Origin: Candidatus Velthaea versatilis
GTDB taxonomy: Bacteria; Vulcanimicrobiota; Vulcanimicrobiia; Vulcanimicrobiales; Vulcanimicrobiaceae
NCBI GenBank assembly: GCA_003134035.1
Contig: PLAE01000182.1
Location: 24,945 to 66,212, forward strand
DNA: 41,268 nt
Direction of reading: 5' to 3'
A model generated the notes under the pieces. The model did not search any database. It was not told where the DNA came from and worked only from the letters and a program-made list of their open reading frames with translations. Shown here piece after piece: positions 15,183 to 21,950 of the stretch (positions are counted from its first letter, which is position 1; the number at the start of each line of letters is the position of its first letter). Position numbers and translations under genes: made by a program.

Positions 15183-16596
15183 GCTGCGCGGCGGGAAAGC
15201 CGGGAATCTGGACGTCGCTAAGGATGAAGATGGGGTCGTCGATGAAGTCGGTCGTCAGCGTGAAGTGCACCGGCGATGTTCTGCCGTCGAGCGGAGCGAC
15301 GCTAAACGCGAGCGTCGCGGGAAGCGTGCTGATCGCCGACATGACCGGAATGGTGATTTGCTCGTTGCCCGCTCGGTTGAGATTGGTCAATGTAAAGTTC
15401 GGCACGGTCAGCGCCGGCAGACTCGTAACGACGATCGAAACGTCGATGCTGGCGATCCCGCGGGCCGCGAAGTCGACGCCGCTGGCAACGACCCCGAGCT
15501 GATACGCCACGTCGGCGACGTCGACCACGTCGAAACCCAGATAGCGCGCCGTTGCCGCTTTCGTCAACGGCGACTCGAGCGCGAGCGTTCGCTCGACGAG
15601 AACACTCAGCGGCCCGCTCGTCGCGGCGACGGCGATCGAAGCCGTCTGCTTCGCGGGGATTTCCTGCTGCAAAGCGTTGACCGAGAGTGCGCCGCCGGCG
15701 GCGATCGCGTAGCGGCTGAGCTGGAGATCGAGCGGCGACCGGTTCGTCAAGATGATCGAATTCCCGCTCGGATCGACGGTGAAGCCGATATCGTCGCTGC
15801 CGCTGGTCAGGCTGAAGTTCAGCACCAGGTCGGCGGCGACCGGCTGCTCGTAGAAATCGTCGAGCTTTAACATGGTCTGCCCGCCGAGAAACGGCTCGAC
15901 TTGCGCGGTCAGGGCCTTGATGAAGAGATTGGCATTGGCAACCGCCGAGGTCGTCGCTCCCTCGTCGGTTATCTCCACCGTCAACGTGAACGTTCCCGGC
16001 TTGTCGCCGAGTGCGAATGCGACCGAGCTTTGAAACGGTGTCGCGAGCGTCGCGCCGGCGGCGAATTGCATCGGCAGCGTAACCGTGCAGTCGTGCGATG
16101 CGCTATTCGCGGCAACGTCACTCGAAAGCTCGATGAGATCGATCGAGCTGATCACCGGCCCTAGCAAGAACGAAAACTCGAACTTGCAGCGCCCGCCGCC
16201 GGTCGCCGACGTATCGAGCAGCGCCCGGCACCTGGCGGCGGTACCGTCCATGCCGCGGACGATTCCGTAGCGGGCCGGCACGGCCACGATCGTTCGGCTG
16301 AGGGCGCCGACGTAGAGCGAACGCAACGAGGGATACTTTTGGGCGACGTCGCCAAGAGCGGTGAATTCGCTGAATTGCGACTGGCGCGTATTGAAGTTCG
16401 TCAGATCGGCGATGCCTTCGATCGCTCGCGTCGTCGATCCGTCGGTCAAACAGTATTTTGTCGCGTAGCCCAGGCCCGCATACTTTTTTTCGAGCGGACA
16501 AGTGGTCGACCAGGCAACCGTCCCCTGGTCGAACGTCGGCGCCGGCGTTTCCCGGGCCGGTGATGACGCGGTCGCGGAGATCGAGTGCATCATCAT
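15178..16596 (-). CDS. Protein B: uncharacterised leaderless beta-rich protein
   Basis: This 472-residue protein of unknown function begins at an ATG that overlaps the TGA of gene A by four bases (ATGA), so the two are translationally coupled. Two more ATGs follow at once. Residues 103-115 (IVAVPARYGIVRG) and 133-147 (GGRCKFEFSFLLG) resemble a core also seen in A and C. Residues 205-460 are strand-rich, with repeated alternating hydrophobic segments like Ig-type sandwiches (GTFTLTVEITDEGATTSAVA, ATLAFSVAPLDGRTSPVHFT). There is no signal peptide, no membrane helix and no catalytic motif that I recognise. It is third in the C-A-B-D operon. A structural or assembly role fits the composition but is inference. 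Confidence 0.72.
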   Translation of the reverse strand: MMMHSISATASSPARETPAPTFDQGTVAWSTTCPLEKKYAGLGYATKYCLTDGSTTRAIEGIADLTNFNTRQSQFSEFTALGDVAQKYPSLRSLYVGALSRTIVAVPARYGIVRGMDGTAARCRALLDTSATGGGRCKFEFSFLLGPVISSIDLIELSSDVAANSASHDCTVTLPMQFAAGATLATPFQSSVAFALGDKPGTFTLTVEITDEGATTSAVANANLFIKALTAQVEPFLGGQTMLKLDDFYEQPVAADLVLNFSLTSGSDDIGFTVDPSGNSIILTNRSPLDLQLSRYAIAAGGALSVNALQQEIPAKQTASIAVAATSGPLSVLVERTLALESPLTKAATARYLGFDVVDVADVAYQLGVVASGVDFAARGIASIDVSIVVTSLPALTVPNFTLTNLNRAGNEQITIPVMSAISTLPATLAFSVAPLDGRTSPVHFTLTTDFIDDPIFILSDVQIPGFPAAQQ

Positions 16597-17312
16597 ACCA
16601 GCGCCGGCCGGGGACGTCCGATCGCGCTCGGCGGAAACGAGCTTTCGCGGATTGGTTGGGGGTGAAAGATCGGGAACGGCCGTTGGTAGACGGTCTCCCG
16701 CCAAACGGCGTAGCTGCCGGTCAGCGCAATGACGGCGCCCCCTCTTTGCAAGTTGTCGTATGCGACCACGACGGCTGTGCCGGTCAGCCCGCCGAACGTG
16801 ACGCTCAACGTACCGTCGGCACCCATCGTCAGGGTGCCGGGATAGGTTGCTGAATGTGCGGCTCCGGTTTGGGGATCGGGCGCAGTCGTCGTCAGCGTCG
16901 CGGCGATTGAGTCGATCGGGATCTCGCGAAGCTCGCACGCCGGGTGCTGTTGCCCGTAGGCAACCGCGTCGTCCGGCTTCTGCTTCACCAGGCCGAACGT
17001 TAGCGTCACCTGATCGAAAGGATTCCGGGCGATGTCGACTCCGGATTGGATCGCGTTGAATGCAAACGCCGGATCGACATCAGGCGCCAACACAACGGAC
17101 GGCAGATACCAGGCAAGATTCGTCACGAATCGATCTTGAAAGATATTCCCGGTCCGCGAATTGGCCAAGGGGAGACTTTGGTTCGCGTTTGCCAGCTCGT
17201 CAACCGACGAGGCCGAGAGCGCCGTCGGTGCGATTTGCACCGCCGGCGACGGCGGGCGTGCGATGAAAGGGCGGGTAGAAGGTGTCAAGCTGGGTTCGCT
17301 GGCTTGTTGCAT
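16593..17312 (-). CDS. Protein A: uncharacterised leaderless protein
   Basis: The 239-residue product starts at the ATG at 17312, chosen because AAGGAG lies seven bases upstream; an ATG two codons earlier is only one base from it. The first 60 residues are Ser/Pro/Ala-rich and probably disordered. Residues 67-87 (AWYLPSVVLAPDVDPAFAF) and 100-109 (DQVTLTFGLV) match the core pattern in B and C. Residues about 140-200 are strand and Gly rich (GTLTMGADGTLSVTFGGLTG, VVVAYDNLQRGGAVIALTGS). There is no signal peptide or membrane segment. It starts 20 bases after gene C and overlaps gene B by four bases. Function unknown. Confidence 0.7.
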   Translation of the reverse strand: MQQASEPSLTPSTRPFIARPPSPAVQIAPTALSASSVDELANANQSLPLANSRTGNIFQDRFVTNLAWYLPSVVLAPDVDPAFAFNAIQSGVDIARNPFDQVTLTFGLVKQKPDDAVAYGQQHPACELREIPIDSIAATLTTTAPDPQTGAAHSATYPGTLTMGADGTLSVTFGGLTGTAVVVAYDNLQRGGAVIALTGSYAVWRETVYQRPFPIFHPQPIRESSFPPSAIGRPRPALV

Positions 17313-17332
17313 CGGCATGCTCCTTACGAGCT

Positions 17333-19387
17333 TTAGCTTACCGGTTGGAGCTGATAGTTCTTGATGTACGCATTGATCTGCGCGATCTGGTCGGGCGGCG
17401 CGTCGGGAAGCTGCAGGCTGACCGCATTGAGATATTTCACTCGGCCGCCCGGCAGTTTGACCGTAATGGGCGCAGCGGATTGATAGGTGATCGGATTGTC
17501 GGTGAAATTCGGGCCTTGAACTTGCACCTGCACCGAGTACGTGAACGATGTCTGCGCGACGTACTTGTCCGAAAAGATCTCCCAAAGCACGTTCTTCTGA
17601 TTCGCTTGGGTGATCGTGATCGTGTCGGTGCGCGGACCGATGGTCGTGGTGAGGGTCAGCGTGACGGCCGCCGGCAGCGGACGGCAGAAGAAACGCGTGA
17701 ACAAGTAGCCGACCTCGGCGCCGGTGATGATCGGCGTATGGTCGTTGCCGGTCGTTTCGACGACGACGGTCGTCGCATTGTTCAATAGATCGACTCGCGG
17801 ATCGTTCCCGTCGAAGATCAGCGTCTTGCGCACCTTGACCTGATCGGACGGCCACTGCGGCAACTGCTGGTCGAGTCGGAGATAGGCAATATTGATGATA
17901 TCGCTCGGGTTGTTGGCCGACCACTGCGCGAGACCGGCCTGACCGGCTCCGCTCTGGCCCACCAGGTAGTGGAAGCCCTGGCCCAGTGTTTTGAGATTGG
18001 GCTGCTGCGCACTATCCAGCGGCTGTGTGTAATCCGGATAGCTGACCTCGATCATCGCCGACGTGATCGGATCCGACAGTTTGGTCCCGTCCGGCAGCGT
18101 CTCACTCCAATTGATGGCGTTCGTGGCCGCGACCTGGATTTTTTTGAAATACTCGCCGATGTCGTAAACGACCAAATACTTCTCGGGATGAGCGGCCAGT
18201 GCCGGCTGCAAGTCGGTCAAGTCGCCGTATTTGGCGTCGGTCATCGTGACGACCGTGTCCAGTTTGAGCTCTTGGGTGAAATGCAGCGACTGCTTTTGGT
18301 ACGTCGCCTTCATGGAAACCTGAGCGCCGAAGCCGAAGAGGCTGCCGAACAGACCGCCGCCGCTACCCGACGTCGTCGCGGGGCCGCCGTCGGTCGGTTT
18401 CCAATCAAAAATCTGGTCTTTGACCGCGTTCATCGCGAAGGTCTGCATGTCTTGGCATTTTTGGTCGATGAACGTCTTGAGGTCGGGCGGAATCGCCGCA
18501 CCGTTGATCTTGATATCGGTGACGATCCCGCCGCGCGTCACCGTATTCTGATAGGCGGCGGAAAAGGACGCGCTCTCGAAAAAGCCCGAGGCCGAAGCGG
18601 CCACCGAGAACGAATCGAAGACCTTGTCCATGTCGACGGTGACGGTGATGTCGCAGGCCGGTAAGTAATATTGCTCGGTCAAATTATACTGGACGACAAA
18701 CGGCGGTAAGCCGTTTTTCACCGCTCCGGCCACCGCGCCCGCGGCGAATTGGTTGCAGGTGACCAGGAACGAGTTGATGCCATGCGCCTCGATACTGCCC
18801 TTCTCGGTCGAGACCGCCTTGAGGATCATCGGTGCTTGCGCCGAGCCCGCAGCCGAGGCGTCGAGCAATTGCAGCGTGACGTCGTTGCTGAGGATCGGTA
18901 CGATTCCCAGCTTCGGATCCGGATCGTTCTTCCCGATGTCGAGCAAGCCCGCAAAGCGCGGCGGAGCCGGGCTCCCGGCCCCTTTGGACCCCGAGTAGTT
19001 ATTGGTCTTGAGAGCCTGAATCGCGTTGGCGATCACGCTGTCCGGAATGGCGAACGTTGTCGAGAACACGCAGAAGCCGCCGCCCGCTTCGACATCGCCG
19101 CCCGCGGCGGTCGGCGAGATGCCGACCGTATCTTCCGAGGTCATCAGACCTTTGAAGACGGCCATGCCGAAGTCGAAGTCCTGCGGTGAGTCTTGCTTCT
19201 TGGCAACGTACACGCGCTGCGGAACGAAGTAGAACTGCTGTTGAAGTCCATTCGCTTTGAGCAGTGCATTGTTCGCGTCGGGATACACCTCGAGCGAAAA
19301 CGACGTCTTCGTCTCGTCGTTGACGGTGACCATGAGAAAGTCGGGACCAAACAGCGGTCCAAGCGGGGAAGGGCTGTCGCTCGTCAT
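17333..19387 (-). CDS. Protein C: large uncharacterised leaderless protein, first gene of the C-A-B-D operon
   Basis: The product is 684 residues from the ATG at 19387, which has AGGAG about seven bases upstream; an earlier in-frame start lacks one. Residues 52-62 (FYFVPQRVYVA) and 102-115 (GGGFCVFSTTFAIP) carry the core pattern shared with A and B. A Gly/Ser hinge (SGSGGGLFGSLFGFGAQVS) lies near 335-355, and the C-terminal third is beta-rich, with TSFTYSVQVQVQGPNF and PITVKLPGGRVKYL. There is no signal peptide, membrane helix or enzyme motif. It heads an operon of four genes and is divergent from the small membrane-protein gene at 19695. I do not recognise the family. An oligomeric or surface structural protein is possible but unproven. 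Confidence 0.75.
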   Translation of the reverse strand: MTSDSPSPLGPLFGPDFLMVTVNDETKTSFSLEVYPDANNALLKANGLQQQFYFVPQRVYVAKKQDSPQDFDFGMAVFKGLMTSEDTVGISPTAAGGDVEAGGGFCVFSTTFAIPDSVIANAIQALKTNNYSGSKGAGSPAPPRFAGLLDIGKNDPDPKLGIVPILSNDVTLQLLDASAAGSAQAPMILKAVSTEKGSIEAHGINSFLVTCNQFAAGAVAGAVKNGLPPFVVQYNLTEQYYLPACDITVTVDMDKVFDSFSVAASASGFFESASFSAAYQNTVTRGGIVTDIKINGAAIPPDLKTFIDQKCQDMQTFAMNAVKDQIFDWKPTDGGPATTSGSGGGLFGSLFGFGAQVSMKATYQKQSLHFTQELKLDTVVTMTDAKYGDLTDLQPALAAHPEKYLVVYDIGEYFKKIQVAATNAINWSETLPDGTKLSDPITSAMIEVSYPDYTQPLDSAQQPNLKTLGQGFHYLVGQSGAGQAGLAQWSANNPSDIINIAYLRLDQQLPQWPSDQVKVRKTLIFDGNDPRVDLLNNATTVVVETTGNDHTPIITGAEVGYLFTRFFCRPLPAAVTLTLTTTIGPRTDTITITQANQKNVLWEIFSDKYVAQTSFTYSVQVQVQGPNFTDNPITYQSAAPITVKLPGGRVKYLNAVSLQLPDAPPDQIAQINAYIKNYQLQPVS

Positions 19388-19694
19388 ACAGTGTCTCCTG
19401 ATGGGCGTGTGAGCCAAGTGACTCGAGGAATGGCGGCGTGCGCCAGCAATCGCTCGCGGCCAGGGCGTCCGTGCGACATTTGCGCTTTAGCGCTTGCGCA
19501 AGCGGATCAGTCGTTTTTGGACCGGTCGATCGGCCGGCGGAGCGGCACGGGTGCACCAGAAGTATACGAACTGGCCTCGCCGGGCGAGTATCTGTCGTTC
19601 TGCATCGCGGATAAAGGTCGAAAGTCCCTGGCTGGCCCGGTAGGGGCATTACTGTGCGCTCCCGCGGTAAGGGGCTCGACAAGGAGATCTAAAG
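19388..19694. other. Divergent intergenic region with a perfect palindrome
   Basis: About 300 bases separate the starts of gene C (minus) and the membrane-protein gene (plus). No gene is visible. It holds a perfect 14-base palindrome, CGCTTGCGCAAGCG (19491-19504), a good candidate operator between the two divergent units. AAGGAG (19681-19686) is the ribosome site of the plus-strand gene. I could not find convincing -35/-10 pairs in either direction. Confidence 0.6.
19491..19504. promoter_or_regulatory. Perfect 14-base palindrome, candidate operator
   Basis: CGCTTGC is followed immediately by its reverse complement GCAAGCG. It sits roughly 100 bases ahead of gene C and 190 ahead of the plus-strand membrane-protein gene. 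A dimeric regulator could bind here; no regulator gene is adjacent, so its identity is unknown. Confidence 0.4.
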
Positions 19695-20273
19695 TTGGCC
19701 GAAGAGTCCGTAAAGTGGACCGATGTCATGACCGCCTGGTCCACTCTTGGTCAGGCCGTCTTTGTTGTGGTCGGGATTATCGTTGCGCTATGGCAGCTTC
19801 AGTCGACCAAGAATGCGGACCGGTCTCGAGCTACCGATGAACTCTTCAAAGAACTTCAAAATCCAGAAGTTGATGCGGCGATAGATCGAATTTCCACGTG
19901 CATCGATCCACGAGAAGATTGCGAACGAATTGCCGAACTGCTGCAACGCGACGCAGAGGACCCATTGCGTCTTCAATGCGAGAGCGATATCACGAAGCTC
20001 ACAAATTTATTTGAGAGGATCAACGACCAGTTTGAGAATCAGCTTATAAGCCGCGAGCGCTTTATCAATATCTACGACGAGATCACGCTATTTGTTTGTC
20101 ATGCGCTTTCACAAGCTCATCGCTACTTCGACCAGGCCGACTATGGGCCACTGATAAAAATTGGAAGGCGTTGCCAAGCAAACTATATTGCAGCAGCGGG
20201 TGAAAACAAAAATCTGATCGAAATCAAGATAGCGGCGGTACCGCCGAGACGCTTCGTATCCTCAAAAAAGTGA
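19695..20273 (+). CDS. Single-pass membrane protein, DUF4760-like
   Basis: The 192-residue product has one N-terminal membrane helix (about 16-35, GQAVFVVVGIIVALWQLQ) and a helical cytoplasmic part with TKLTNLFERINDQFENQLIS and a His/Arg/Cys-containing end. That arrangement resembles the DUF4760 family by eye. The TTG start at 19695 has AAGGAG eight bases upstream. The gene is strikingly A+T-rich for this window; the sample 19981-20040 is about 40% G+C, against visibly 65-70% around it, which points to recent acquisition. It lies opposite to and between the two minus-strand groups of the accessory region. Such proteins are often near mobile or defence genes, but no function can be assigned here. 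Confidence 0.72.
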   Translation: MAEESVKWTDVMTAWSTLGQAVFVVVGIIVALWQLQSTKNADRSRATDELFKELQNPEVDAAIDRISTCIDPREDCERIAELLQRDAEDPLRLQCESDITKLTNLFERINDQFENQLISRERFINIYDEITLFVCHALSQAHRYFDQADYGPLIKIGRRCQANYIAAAGENKNLIEIKIAAVPPRRFVSSKK

Positions 20274-20524
20274 CGAAAAGCAATCTTCCTGTAAACGTTT
20301 CGGCGCCCAGATCTGCTAATCGTCAAAGCCTAACGCACGTGTTCGTGCGCCAATTCTTGCGACGTCAGCGTTTCGACATCGATCTCAAAAACGCCAAAGG
20401 CGGCAGGACCAGCCTCACGTTCGGGCTGAGCGGCACCGCGATGGGCGAATCGGAACAGCGCCTCGCCGGCTCGAAACAATTCGTGCAACACGACTACGGG
20501 CGGCCCGCCGCCGAACCGATGTGA
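20270..20524 (+). CDS. Small ORF coupled to the membrane-protein gene (uncertain)
   Basis: An 84-codon frame begins with a GTG that overlaps the preceding TGA (GTGA), the same coupling seen at several real junctions in this window. The product is basic in its first half (FVRQFLRRQRFDIDLKNAKG) and matches nothing I know. There is no Shine-Dalgarno, and composition changes from A+T-rich to G+C-rich partway through. It may be a chance frame or the remnant of a longer gene. Confidence 0.25.
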   Translation: MTKSNLPVNVSAPRSANRQSLTHVFVRQFLRRQRFDIDLKNAKGGRTSLTFGLSGTAMGESEQRLAGSKQFVQHDYGRPAAEPM

Positions 20525-20570
20525 ACGTATCGAACCCCGGGCCGGTATTGCGGAGGTCGGCTATTAACGG

Positions 20571-21950
20571 CTACGCGAGGCTGACGGCGCGCAGAACCGT
20601 AAAGGCGATTTCGTCGTGCGTGACGTCGCCGTGGTTTTGAATGATCGCGTCGCCGTTGAGGTTCCGCACCATTTTTCCCGTCGGAAGCGGTTGGTACGCC
20701 TGCCCCACCGGTCGCAACGTGTCATCCAACGCTTCGGGCGTCGCCCGGGCTCCGTCGGCCCCCATGCCGCCCCACGGATTGATGAAGAGCCCTTGACCGA
20801 TTTGATTGGCGAGCGCCGATGCGATCGGATACGCTAGGCCCACCGCCACATCGTGAACACTGTGCGTCACCTGGATCTCGCCGGTTACTTTTTTGGAGGT
20901 GATCACGGAGCGGAAGACCCCGTCGACGTTGGGCTGATAGTTGGTCGCGAGGCCGAAATGCGAATAGGCCGCTTGCAAAAGCGACATCGTTGCCACCTGA
21001 TGGCCGGGAGAACCGCCGGTCAGCGCGTTTGCCGCCGCCGTGACGAGCCGACCGCCGAAGCTGTGCCCGATGAGATGAACCTTGATGCCAGGTACATCGA
21101 CAAGAGTCTTAGCGATCGTTTGAGCGACGCCGGTTCGGCCGATGAGACCGGCGCGCTCTTTTATCGTCCAGTACGTCGTCACGTTGGCAAGCGCGAGTGC
21201 TGCGTCCTTTACGGCCTGAATCGGATTGAAGCCCAACGCTCCGCCGAGTTGAGCGGCTCCGCCCAAAAATGCGCCTTGGGCGGGAACGGCCCGTGCGTTG
21301 AGCGTGCGGCTGATGGTTGCGAGCGCTATATGACCCTGCATCGTGGTGAGATGCGCAAGCCCGCCGTCGACACCAGGATCGCTTTCTTGTGGCGGCGCTG
21401 GGAATGCGCCCGCTAAGGCGGCGACGAAGTCGTCTTGGGCACTTTGGCTGACGCCCAGGAGCGTTATCTGGTTGATCGCGTGATCGAGAAGCTGATCCGC
21501 CGTCGGATTGTTGGCGATTTGCTTGAGCACGGTCAGTTGCGCCGTGAGTTGCGCGTCGAAGGCATCAGGCTGCATCGCCGCCGCGGTCCCCCGAATTGCC
21601 GGCGCCGTACCGGGTAGAGAAGGTGCGATCGCCGCAAACGCGTTCTCATCGAACATTTTCGACGGCCAGATGACGCCCAGCGTGAAACATGTTGTCGGAT
21701 CGATGGCGGGAAACTGTGCCCACACGCTGTCCATTGCCTTGAAGAAGTTGTCGTAAAGCGTATCAGCTTCCGACTCGTCGTTGTTCCATCCGTGAGATAT
21801 GACGAAAAGGTGCTTCGGTTTTTGCGTTGCGACGTCAGTCAAAAAGGCGGCTTCGTCGGACGGGACCCCGCTCGCATCGTAGTGTACTTTGTCGCCTTGC
21901 ATAGTCTTGCCGTAGGTGATCACGTCGACCTCAAGAGCTTTCAAGGGCAT
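20571..21950 (-). CDS. Alpha/beta hydrolase (serine esterase/lipase-like), leaderless
   Basis: The 459-residue product shows alpha/beta-hydrolase landmarks. LFVISHGWNND (48-58) is the strand and oxyanion turn. GHSFGG (295-300) is the nucleophile elbow with Ser297. The acid is probably Asp367 (HSVHDVAVG) and the base His440 or His445 (NHGDVTHDEIAF). The distance between oxyanion turn and nucleophile is about 240 residues, far more than usual, because of an Ala-rich insertion (about 105-270) that may be a lid or partner-binding region. The ATG at 21950 lies inside the end of the subtilase gene (20-base overlap), so the two are co-translated. There is no signal peptide. Substrate unknown. Confidence 0.82.
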   Translation of the reverse strand: MPLKALEVDVITYGKTMQGDKVHYDASGVPSDEAAFLTDVATQKPKHLFVISHGWNNDESEADTLYDNFFKAMDSVWAQFPAIDPTTCFTLGVIWPSKMFDENAFAAIAPSLPGTAPAIRGTAAAMQPDAFDAQLTAQLTVLKQIANNPTADQLLDHAINQITLLGVSQSAQDDFVAALAGAFPAPPQESDPGVDGGLAHLTTMQGHIALATISRTLNARAVPAQGAFLGGAAQLGGALGFNPIQAVKDAALALANVTTYWTIKERAGLIGRTGVAQTIAKTLVDVPGIKVHLIGHSFGGRLVTAAANALTGGSPGHQVATMSLLQAAYSHFGLATNYQPNVDGVFRSVITSKKVTGEIQVTHSVHDVAVGLAYPIASALANQIGQGLFINPWGGMGADGARATPEALDDTLRPVGQAYQPLPTGKMVRNLNGDAIIQNHGDVTHDEIAFTVLRAVSLA

